A DNA stretch of 64,000 nucleotides, from the NCBI GenBank assembly GCA_019722365.1, contig JADFUC010002150.1, positions 186,001-250,000 on the forward strand. The letters are read 5' to 3'. This document shows positions 37,233 through 48,043 of this stretch, in pieces. The notes below the pieces were generated by a model, which did not search any database, was not told where the DNA came from, and saw only the letters and a program-made list of their open reading frames with translations. Source of the DNA: Lithospermum erythrorhizon. Taxonomy: Eukaryota; Streptophyta; Magnoliopsida; Boraginales; Boraginaceae. Position numbers and translations under genes: made by a program. Numbering within the stretch: position 1 is the first letter of the stretch; each line of letters starts with the position of its first letter.

Positions 37233-38870
37233 TCATCAAACTCTACCTCTCTGGAGTAGTTTATTACTTTTCGAACTCCAATCTGCAATGTTGTAAAATA
37301 ACCGAGAGAAAGAGGCAATAAGAATGTACCGATTCAATCAAGGAGTTAGCCAAATAAGGCATTTCAGAATCCAGACTCTAAGATTCAGGTAAAGATAGCT
37401 CCAGGGCTTAATCACACCGTGTGGTTCTCATCTTTAAATGTATCATTACTTTTGCTTTAAGTTTTTCAGTTTTTGTTTTTTCATATCCTAATGTTACGTT
37501 TTAATTACATTATACCTTCCAACTTAATTTATATCAAACTCTGGTAACATCTTAGATTTCTTTTAAGACACAAAAATAGAACCTCATAGTTTGAATTATC
37601 AATATTTAAAATTTGAATAACATATTTCACAATTCATATTTTAAATTTTAATATGGTTTCTAACTTTTCGTGAAAAGTATTTTCAAATATACTAGTATTT
37701 TCAAAGAATAAGAAATGAGAATTTATATTTCTAATCTGGTTGTTCTAACAAAGTGCCTTAAATCTAACCCGTAACTTTCCATACTTTCAATCTACTTTAT
37801 TTTTAACAATATAATTTCACGATGTATTAATATGTTAGAATATATTTATGTTTTAATTTTGTAAATGAATAAACAAACATAAAATTAAAACTTATTTGAC
37901 AAACTTTTTTTTTCTTCAGAAAAATAATACTCCCTATATTTTGAAGATAAAGTATGCATGCATTTACCAATTCAAAAGATGATTTTTTTCCATTTTAATT
38001 TTGTTGAGATTTCCTGCCTGACCGATTGTCTGCATGCAAGTGGTAGCAACTTTTTAATAAATTTCACCGCCAACAATTTCTAAAAATGTTACGCAAGGGA
38101 TTGATCAAATCAATAGAGATTGAAGATAGAATATTTGTATTATTATCATAAAGGACAAGATCATGTGTTAAAGTCCTTTCGAATAATGAATTTAAAAATA
38201 AATAATATTCATAAAATATATCGTTGCAAAGATTACTCTAATACGATGAAAATATATCATGCAAGTATCATTTTAGAATAAATGAATTCAAGAATAAGAT
38301 TCACCATTATAATCAAATTAAAAGTTATACACTAAACTATACAATTTGTTTTTTACAATTAAAAATCAAATTAGGTAAGGAGTAAGATTAAACAATAGAA
38401 GCTGGCTCAGTCTGAAATAGTTATTTAAGATCATAAACCAAAAAAGATTAGTATATAATTTCAAAAAAAACCATCATAGAACTCATTCAGCCATTGTTGA
38501 TAAGTGAACCCTAAAATAAAAGAATGTTATTGTTTTAATCTAAAGCACAAAAGAAATATTGAATATAGAAGAAACACAAGATTTTGCTTAAAACTTTTCA
38601 GAAGTCAAACACAAGGATTAGAATTCCTTCCAACAGGCATCATCAGCATTAGAATGAGCACCAAACAGCCACTAATATAAGATATGTTTAATCAAGTTGT
38701 TTTATCCTTTTAATTACCGAGAATAGATCTGCCTTTAAAGAGATTCTATGTTAAGATTTTATATCATATTTAAAAAATTCTAAAAATAAAAACATATATG
38801 AATCTTAACTTAAATGTATAAACACCATCACACAAAGTCAACATAGACTTCAAAACTCTAATGACTCATC
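37233..38870. other. 3' flank of SULTR3 and AT-rich spacer
   Basis: The first 250 bases are probably the transporter 3' UTR. The rest is very AT-rich with no open frame of note. TACTCCCTATATTTTGAAG near 37930 resembles one end of a Stowaway MITE, but no matching second end was found. Confidence 0.45.
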
Positions 38871-38872
38871 CT

Positions 38873-38880
38873 TATAAATA
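38873..38880 (+). promoter_or_regulatory. TATA box candidate
   Basis: TATAAATA lies 48 bp upstream of the ATG at 38928 and is followed by a C/A-rich leader (CATCTCCCTACAACCATTCA). This spacing fits a plant core promoter for the short open frame that follows. Confidence 0.55.
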
Positions 38881-38927
38881 CATCTCCCTACAACCATTCA
38901 ACCTCATGTCTTAGCCAAAAACACAAA

Positions 38928-39032
38928 ATGATGAAGGTTAATTCATACTCCAATTTAGCCCTCCAGGGAATTGTTATTCTCCTGTTTGTCCCAAAATTGT
39001 TTGTCCAAGCTACTGTTGAGCCTCCTATATAA
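38928..39032 (+). CDS. Possible short secreted peptide (34 residues)
   Basis: The frame encodes two initial methionines, a short polar start (KVNSYSNL), a hydrophobic core (GIVILLFVPKLFV) and then QATVEPPI before TAA. This is the layout of a signal peptide with a cleavage site near FVQA. A good TATA box and a short C/A-rich leader precede it. It could be a tiny peptide gene, the first exon of a larger secreted-protein gene, or a truncated relic: no convincing GT donor follows the hydrophobic core. About 0.9 kb downstream (39890-40070) proline-rich readings appear in several frames (ATPPPPLTPATF; SPPPPYASS), which might be a damaged remainder of a hydroxyproline-rich protein. I do not recognise the family. 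Confidence 0.35.
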   Translation: MMKVNSYSNLALQGIVILLFVPKLFVQATVEPPI

Positions 39033-42000
39033 GCCCAGTCAGAAAAAATGTCCATAAATTCTGACCCAAAAGGTTCCACTTCAAATTGGCAATTAATGAA
39101 TAAGCTATAAATTCATACAGGAACTTTGTTGTGTCGGTGCCTGATGAATCTCATCTCTCTAAATGTAGCTGGACTGACATGAATCATGCAGATATCGCGA
39201 AATTTTATTCTAAGAATTGTGTTTCCTTACATTTATTCTTTTCCATGTAAATCTAATCAAGTTTTCTCTTGACAGTCCCTGGATCATTCAAGAATCTTCA
39301 TCTCTTTTATGAGCTCTGATTTGATAACAATCGGTTCCTTGTACCTCCCTGTTTTAAGTCTCCTTGGCTTTGCCTTTTAGCAAGCTCCTGGATTATCGCT
39401 TTCCAATAAATCAGGAAAATCCTGGGTCAGGCTGACCTGAACTAGATGCCCTGTTTATCAACGACAACAAATTCGATTCATGCCATGTAAAATATATTTG
39501 GAATCTCCTGCCGGTCCTAGTTTCAAGCAATAAATACTAAAGAGGTTGTTTACCTTCCACTATAGCAAAGATGGGGAAAACATTGAATGAGATTATTCTC
39601 ATGAATGTTGGTTTGGGTGCCTGTTTTCCTCAAGAATTAGGGGCATTGAAGGAAGTGACTGTATTTGATGCAATTTGTACATTAATCTGTTGGGGACAAG
39701 CTTGGCCTGAGGGTATTTGAAAAGAAGGAAGAAATTGGTATAACAAGTTGGGTTGTGAAATCTATAAGTGAAAATTTGCTCATTACCTAGGTTGGAAAAT
39801 TTCTTACAACTATTTTATAGTTTCAAAAACATAATGTCTCAAACTTGTAGCTGACAAGTATTGATACCAATAATTGCATTCCTTACAGACCTCAACAACG
39901 TTCATTGCAAGAATGGGCAGGCATTTGATGTCCAAACCCAGATTTTCAGCCATGTTCTCACCCTCCACTGCCACACCACCACCACCGCTAACTCCTGCCA
40001 CCTTCACTCAGAGACCTCCATGCAGAAGACCTCCAAAGTCCACCTCCTCCATATGCGTCATCATTGATGATAGTGTTTACGTGTTCAAAATGTTATTGTA
40101 TATTTTATTTGCTTCTTGTTCACTTGAATATTTAGTTGTCTTGTATAAACACAGGATTATCACTGCCATAATTAATATTAACATTAATTTTTAATTAATC
40201 TAAAGACAATGGGAAACCCCTCACCAAAGAGTAAGACTTTAAGGAGTCCATTCTAACCTCTCAGTCCCATTAGCAGCATGAAATAACAACATATTTGGTT
40301 ACGCAATAGAGCATCAGGCTTGTAGCAATGTTCAGTTTATTTGTTTTCTATCCACTTATCCTCCCTTTACCAGCATTGGGATGATCAGCTATAGAGTCCC
40401 ATTCCGTATTCTTGTTAAAGGACAAGTTGTCGGCACTTTGATCAATGGCTTGAGCCAAAAAGTCGACCAGATCGAGAAATCAATATCCTCGCCAGAAGTT
40501 TGTAAAATACATGTAGAACACAGGCAAAAGATTAAAATTATCAGAATAAAATATTTGGAAGAGCATCATACCAATAAAATGAGAACCGAGTAGCACGTGT
40601 CCTAACACCACCATACTGGCCGAGGGCCATTTGACAATCGTAGTAGTATTCTACCTGTGTTGTCCATACAAGCACAACATCAGATTCCAATAGCAGCTAC
40701 GAGATGTTACATCCGCATATAAATATGTGTCCCTGGAATCTAAATTTAAATTTATTATTGTATTAAATGTAGTTAATAAGTTCCGACATATGTTAATTGT
40801 TAAACAATTAATAATAGGGATTAACTCTATCATATTAGTTGTTTTGGTTTCATTTTCTAGAGTCCTCGCTTCATAATCTATATATTAATAGCATGTTCGA
40901 TTAAAACATAAATTAATATTGATCTAAGCCTAGTAGCTCATTAATACAACTAAAACGAATCCATAATAATGCATTATAAATTTATGGGGCTTAAAATATA
41001 ACTCAGATGGAATATCAAAGTTCCACAGTTGCAATACACCCTTATAGTTTAATTGCAAGATAGTGCCCCAACTTTCACATCCATCTATCTTTATTTGAGA
41101 AAATAGAGGAGAAATTTTTGCAACCTAGAATATCATCATTCCAGAATATTCTTTTTAAGGAGTGTGAAGAGTTTTACCACATCTCTTCGAAAGCCTTTAA
41201 AATAGATTATTTCCCATATATAGCCACTTTGAGCATTTAAAAACTTGCAACTAATTCCTTCAAGTTTTGAAGTCGAGAATTATCTTTCTCTCTCTTCTTC
41301 ATTTAGTTGACTGGGTAGGTGGAGAAAAACCTTCAGTTTTTTTCTCAGCCTAATCTTGACTACAGCTTAATATTTTAAAGAGTTCTAAAGAAAAGCCTCA
41401 ATGGAGGGGTTCGCTCATACGTCAGTGTGAACTATCTTAGAAACAATCTCCGCTTAATTGTTCGTAGTCTCTCAAATATATTCCGCCTCGCAACTCCTCG
41501 AAAAAGGTACAATAATTTGTATGTTATTATTTTATTATATTCTCAGAGAACTGCTCTGCTTTTATCAGAATTTATTTTAACTGTGAAAAAACCCAACACT
41601 AGTAGCGAATAACGTGTCTCCTACTCGGGAAAGGACATCCATTTGTTCTTATGGGCTACACTGGCTGCACCTAAGCCGGTAGATGTTTTTATCAAAGTAG
41701 TTATATTGACCTCAGCAAAGATATTGTCGTAGAAAGGGTCTCACTTGTGTTAGCTCCAAGACACACTCACTTCTCACTCGAGGCCACTCATTCTCATTGC
41801 CATAAACTTGGAGCGCATCAGTTTATACCCATGGGGCTTTATCCTTTTACATCATTAAATCATCGAACAAATGGGATAATAAAAGATAATATTTATGAAG
41901 AGTAAGTAGAGGTTGGTAGAGAAGCAACTTGAATACCTCGACCCTACTACGACCACGCTTCCCCAACCACGCCTCTCGACTGTGCTTCAAACTCCTTCTA

Positions 42001-45000
42001 ATGTTTTTAAGATCGCCATGTGAAGCGACGACCTAGGAGCTTTAGTAGTTTTAGGTTGAATGACATTACTGAGGTGTCTCGAAGTTTGTTCAAGGGCTTA
42101 CTCGCATATCTATACCATTACCTAGGGATGGCATCGAGAGCTTCAGACGCGAAATCGATACGGTCGGACGCTTCATATAATATTAGAGGTAAAATATGTT
42201 CTTTTTGATTTATATCTAAAATATCAATTTTAATATATCGCCTATTAATCCATTTTTTGACTGTGGTATAATCAATATGGATATGTGAGTACTTTCCAAA
42301 GATCTCCGCGCTGAGTGTCTCCTGGGAATCGGGAGCCCCTCGGCGTTAAGATGGTCAAACGCCTCCACGGTTACGTATGACGTATGTTTTGACGATTTCA
42401 TAGGAAGTAGTTATGCTGTGATTGACCTCGGATGATGAGTATCATAATATTATATGTATCCAAATTACTCTTCGAAAAAATGCAATTTACTTCTAGTCGG
42501 CCATGGGGTTTATATAAGTTCAGATTCATGTTAAGGTTCATGTTCTTTTCTTGCAAGTCTACTTTGATTAAAAATGTCTGTGGGGTTATAGAGTAATGTT
42601 ATTATTGGTTAGGCTTCTACAATATGAATTCGATTTAATCTTTCGATATTGAACAAATTAGTTGATAATTAAAAAGCTCGTATTTCAGTAATGTTCAATT
42701 TTTGAAATCGTTTAACTGCTATCTGGCTTATTACTTTAATATTCAGGTGAGATGGAATCCTTAGGTGGTCTCAGTTCCCCGAATATGATCAGTCTCTCGC
42801 ATCGGCCATGGATGTATCCTTTTTATGAAGTTCAATGAAGCCTATATGCCCCGAGAGTCACCTCGGCAATTGGGAGCATTCACCAGATCCTCAGCTGCTT
42901 ATCATGCCCGATACGTGATGCTAGTTTGTCCGATTACGCGAGGTCATATGAGACGATATATGGCGATTACGATTCCATGGGCACAACGGACCACGCACTT
43001 ATCACCCCTTCCTTCCGAGTTCGGGTCCGCTTAGTCATCTCGAAGTTCGAATCATAGTGATCATTATACGCATCGGGTACGATGCAATAACCATGTCTTG
43101 TCACTAATCCAAACTTCACGAGAAGTTCTGCCTGTATACTCCCTCCTCGCCAATCGCTTATTCTAGCGCATGTATATTTACAATTAAGAAATATGTTTTA
43201 TTTTAAATGCTCGAAAGCAACTATACTAAATGTTTATTTGTTCTATTTTTGGCAAGTAGTTGGCGTGATTCATGTCTATCAGATTTCCTGAATGTGACTG
43301 ATTCCGGGATCAAACCCCGAAGTACCGCCATGTTCGGATACAGCCATGAGCATTCATGCCGTTCAAGTCTTTATGATGTATTTATGTTTATACTATTCTG
43401 TGTTTTACATTTTTGATACTTCGCTATGTATCCGACGTGGTCGCAGGTCCTTCTCATTATATTTTATACATTCGTGTTTCTTTGTTTATTTGCGTGGCTT
43501 CAATGTCCTGTGGTTTAAAGTAGTCTTCTGGGCTTCCCAGAATTTATTCCTAAAAGATTCTAATTCCTGGGCAAAAGCCAAACCATCACACCACATCATC
43601 AGTTTTTTGACATCAGAAACTTAAAAATTAATATCATCTCAAAATCAATTAGATTGAAAGTCATCAGAGGGAGAATCTGAACCATATTATTAATCAAAAA
43701 AAAAAGAAAAGAACGATGATATATTAATTTTGTCAAGATAATTCCTTTAGATCAGATTTGCTTCTTGTTAATTTTGTACGTTGCTAGATTATTAAAATTA
43801 ATGTTAATTATCAAAAATTAATGTTAATTTATTAAATTGAGTTATTAATGCCTTTATCAGCGTATTTATTTTCTCAATTACTGCCAACCGAATATAAGTT
43901 CATTTATAGAAACCACCAAGTAGGTTTAACCAAAAAGAACCAACTGTAGTTGTTCATGAAGAAACAACTCATTTAGGTATTCTGTTTGTTTTAATTGTAC
44001 AACCAACAAATGAACCATTTGTTCAAGTATACAACCGAGCCTTACATTTCAAGATTCAGACAAAATATTTGTATATCTTCACATTGTCGACCACATGGAG
44101 CTGAACTGCCAAAATTTATTCTTCCCTAGGGCCCTTGTAACATATACACCCCTTTGTAATTATTAAGCATTTTATATTTAAGATTTCTTGATTTTTAAAG
44201 TTTTCCTTTCATTCCATTTTTGCTTTCGATTTCATTTTATTTCTTTTGCACAAAAACATGATTTCATTTTTCTCCCATCCTGTGAACCAATTTAGATTTT
44301 TATTTTAGGGTAAGATTGTATCTCTAACTTGCTTCCTCATTTATCTCTGGCCCACTAACATCACTATTTGTGGGATGAGAGAATACAAAATATCTTTTCA
44401 AAGCTAACTAATCTATAACCGCTTTTCTTTAATACTGAATCGAAAACCCCACTGACTTCGGATACCTAATTGTATCGGATAAAAAGTATTTTTCGATATC
44501 CGAAATATTTGAGTAATTACTTCACTCGATAAATTATGTATATAACCGTATCTCTTTGCTAATCCTTACTCGTTTAAGCTTTGCTAATATTTTATGTATG
44601 AACATGGTAATCCTAATGCCTGATTCTCGATCAAAACCTGACTCGATAATCGGACTAATGACATAGGTTTGATACAACTAAAAACCGATTTGAGAGTGGC
44701 GCACGATCCAGCACATTGCCAAGAGTTGATGATAGCTCGTTTTTTCTCTCCTAATTTGATTAAGTTTCTTTTGAAACATAACCGGCCATTGTTTTGGTAT
44801 ATCAATAATAAAGCCAAAAAGGAAGGTATTTTGTAAGTAATTGCAGTATTTGAGTTCCATTTTTAGTGGTTTTTATGTGAGTGGAAGGTCTTGAATCTTG
44901 ATCAATGAAAGGCTGGGAAAATGGCAATTTCTGAGACTATTGTTTTTGCACATTCCCAGAAAGTTATTCTGTTCTAAGATGAGTGTGATCATAAAGTTTC

Positions 45001-45353
45001 CTTGAGAAATAAAAGCTATATACTGAAAATAAGTTTTTGTCTCCCAAAGGAATCATTTTCTCCTGGAAAATGGTCATGCTTAAGCCAATATTGAAGAAGC
45101 CATATCTTCTTCCTTGGCATATTTAGTTAGAGATTCCATCCTTCTGAACCAGTCTAACATTTTCATCTCTTTTTATTTTCTAAGATTCATTTTTCTGAAA
45201 GAAATTTGGGTGTGTAGATCTTTATCAAATAATAGATCATTCTCTCCAAATCAAACCGTCAAAGAAGTTAGCTTTTAAGAATCTCCTGTGCTAGATTTGT
45301 AAAAATATTTTTTTTTTATGTTTCACAGTTAAACGCAATCTGCATTTTGAAAA
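39033..45353. other. Long stretch without a recognisable gene
   Basis: Open frames here are all below about 110 codons. The one at 39874-40194 is proline/threonine-rich at its start and has no clear homologue. 41.9-43.2 kb has the mixed, GC-richer texture of decayed retrotransposon DNA (for example CGGGTCCGCTTAGTCATCTC and GGGAGCATTCACCAGATCC), but I could not find paired LTRs or a coding motif. 43.6-45.3 kb is AT-rich spacer leading to the kinase pseudogene. Confidence 0.4.
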
Positions 45354-47082
45354 ATGGATGTGATTGAGATGGCACATAAACAAAATGAGAGCCTAGAGGA
45401 ATCAAAATTGAGGGGCACAGGAGACATTAGTGTTAGGAAATTACGTAAAATGTATCCCGAAACATAAGTGGTAGTAAAGATATGATTTTGAGGGCTGATC
45501 AAATTGATCTGAAAAATTTGGATGCCCAATTGGATAAGCATTTGAGTCGTGTTTGGTCAAGGAATGTAGAGAGTCAAAGGCCTACAGAAGAAGCTGGAAA
45601 TTAGATCCAAAATTAGATTAGGTACTGAAGCTCAGGTACTTTATTCTTCATATATGGGTACATGAGCGGAAAAGATGTTGCAGGTATAATTATTTCATTT
45701 TATTCGGTTTAAAAATTAACATCCTGCTGTCGTATGTTTCTATTTTAAGTCAGTGAATAACAGTTTAATGGTGTTTCTCTTCTTGATTCGGTTATCTTAC
45801 TATAAATTTGACCCTATATGTGAAATGGCATATTGTGTTTAGTGTATCTAAAAGGCTCTTTGGGCTAATTCTAAATGTATGCTATCTTGCTCACCTATTC
45901 AACTTGGCAATGTTTTTGTGATACATGTAGGTTGCATAATAGTAATATCGTTTTTGTGATTTTTATAACTAGAACAATGTTCAAATTTTGTAAGTTATAT
46001 GAATTCTACAACGATGTTAAGTAGTTGCTGTGTGGCAAAAGCTTGATCATCCAAATGTCACAAGTGTAAGTTCTACTAGATAATTAACTGGGCACTAGGA
46101 AATGTACTTTCAGATAACTACATAAGTATGGTTTCGATAGTAATGATAACGAGTTTACCTAATTCATGTGATTTTTTACTATGTATCCTAAACTTGGTTT
46201 CTTCTCTCAGTTTGTTGGTGCTTCAATGGGCACATCAAACCCTCCGAAAACCCTTCATGGTTGTCTGGCCTAAAAGCCAACCTCAGTTTTGCATAGTGTT
46301 AAAAGCAAAAAAGTCAAAATTTTTCATCTGCTGTTTATATGCACTTAGTAGGTTGAACTATTTGCATTCCAAAAATATTGTGCACCGCGATGTGAAAGCT
46401 GAAAATATGTTGTTGGATTCTAGTAGGAACTTAAAAATTGCTGATTTTGGTGTTGCACGAGTTGAAGCGCAGAATCCCAGCGATATGACCGGTGAAACAG
46501 GAACTCTTAACTATATGGCCCCAGAAGTATGCACTAGCTGCAGAAAAGCATGCATTTTAGATGAATTTATACTAAAATGAGATGGTGACTCATCTTGATT
46601 ATTTCTATGATGCTCCTGACATTGTTTTGCATGTTATATAGGTTCTTGATGGCAAGCCATATAACAGGAAATGTGATGTTTATAGCTTCGGTATTTGTTT
46701 GTGGGAAACCTATTGCTGTGATCTTCCGTACATGAACCTTAGCTTTTCAGAAATCTCCTCAGCAGTGGTTCGACATGTAAGTCTGATTGTAAATGTTTCT
46801 GCAATTGACTAATTCTCTGACATGCTGCTTACTACCAATATCAAACACGAAATTACATAATGTGACTATTTGCAATGTGAATTCCAGTGTATTTACTTCT
46901 CCATGTTTTGTTATGTTTAGCATTTACGGCCAGATATCCCTCGGTGTTGTCCAAGTTCCTTAGCGAAGAAGTTGTTAGAGGCAATCGATACACGCAAAGG
47001 AGGAGGAATGATCCCAGAAGGTCAGGCTCCTCGTGGTTGCTTTTGCTTTGCAAAGACTCCCTCCTTCATTAGGATAATGTGA
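45354..47082 (+). pseudogene. MRK1-like Raf-type protein kinase pseudogene
   Basis: Pieces of a plant Raf-like (group C MAPKKK, MRK1-type) kinase run in order. Near 45467-45600 the reading RADQIDLKNLDAQLDKHLSR and VWSRNVESQRP matches the segment before the kinase domain, in a different frame from the upstream ATG at 45354 and ending in stops. The glycine loop and VAVK-lysine region are missing. At 46029-46067 comes VAVWQKLDHPNVT, then FVGASMGTSN with a frameshift, then NYLHSKNIVHRDVKAENMLL, ADFGVARVEAQNPSDMTGET and APE, ending at a donor near 46527. Exon 46642-46776 (VLDGKPYNRKCDVYSFGICL) and last exon 46921-47082 follow; the last lacks the CWEANPEKRPEM-type segment but keeps GGGMIPEGQAP. Retained introns show a duplicated, not retroposed, copy. 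Confidence 0.85.
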
Positions 47083-47610
47083 AATTCTTCTTTAGTACTG
47101 AGTCCTGGATTTGCTTGTTAGCTGTACAAGATCAAAAGTTCTATGAATTAGTTTTTTTTTTTTTTCATCGATAAGATTTCTAATCTTCCATTCAATTGCG
47201 GATAAATATGCCAGCAGCGTCTATATTGTAGCGGAAAAATTCAGAAAAGTTCATTGTTTATTCCCTCCAAACCACTTTAATCGTCATTTCACGTTAAATC
47301 AATTTTAATCATCAATTATTAATTATTCATTATTCTAAAAAATATAAAATTTACATAATTGGATTCTAGTTTTTAAAATATTTTCTATATACTTTTTTAA
47401 TAATATAATTAAAGATTAATTAAAAATCAAAGGCCAGTTTTCCAACATTAAAAAAACCCCAGAGTCGTTAATACACACCCAAATAGTGTTTCCTCGGCTT
47501 CAGCTAAACGACTATTTGTCTCCCCATTTTGCAAACGTAATAGTTGGGGAAGTTTCATTAAAGTAAAATTGTCATTTCATTAAAAAAATTACTATTCCTG
47601 GGTATGTATA

Positions 47611-47717
47611 ATGCGCCAGCGCGGAGTGTCCGCCGCTAGCTCGCACGCCGCCCGTGCCTGCGGCGGAACTGGCCGCTAGCCCGCACGAGCTCCTGTGACG
47701 GCCCCCTCACACGCCTA
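47611..47717. repeat. Isolated GC-rich island with 40-bp repeat
   Basis: About 107 bp of markedly GC-rich DNA sits in AT-rich surroundings. Inside, CCGCTAGCTCGCACG (from 47633) recurs as CCGCTAGCCCGCACG (from 47673), 40 bp apart. It has no clear coding frame. It lies about 0.4 kb upstream of the PPR gene. Confidence 0.7.
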
Positions 47718-47923
47718 CTAATCAAACATATATTAATCGAACTAATGATGACAATTAAAATCCGAATCGATTTTAGATTTATACACATTTTGATATATCA
47801 TTGGTCAGGTATAGAATCCTAGTTTACTTGAAACTTGAAACAATAATATCAATATTTGGGGGAAGTAATTTTATTAAAATGGTATTACTGAGAGGAATTA
47901 GCCAATTCCTTGAATATTGCTCA

Positions 47924-47939
47924 AAACCCTAAACCCTAA
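47924..47939 (+). promoter_or_regulatory. Double telo-box upstream of the PPR gene
   Basis: AAACCCTAAACCCTAA is two overlapping telo-boxes (AAACCCTA). In plants this motif is common near transcription starts of genes for organelle and translation functions, which fits the PPR gene whose frame opens about 60-100 bp downstream. Confidence 0.65.
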
Positions 47940-48043
47940 TTTGTACAATTTGTTAAATTGATTTGAACCCTTTTTCTTTGCTTTTGTCCAAGCTTTAGGG
48001 CTTCTTTGGTATACCGAAGCTTTATCAAATTTATGGACATTTT

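Noticed and set aside
39874..40194. 106-codon Pro/Thr-rich frame as a cell-wall protein gene
   Set aside because: Proline-rich readings occur in more than one frame, there is no signal peptide in frame, and the second half is ordinary AT-rich text. A damaged relic is possible but not supported.
41900..43200. A second gypsy element
   Set aside because: The texture is like decayed LTR DNA, but no paired repeats, primer site or coding motif could be found.
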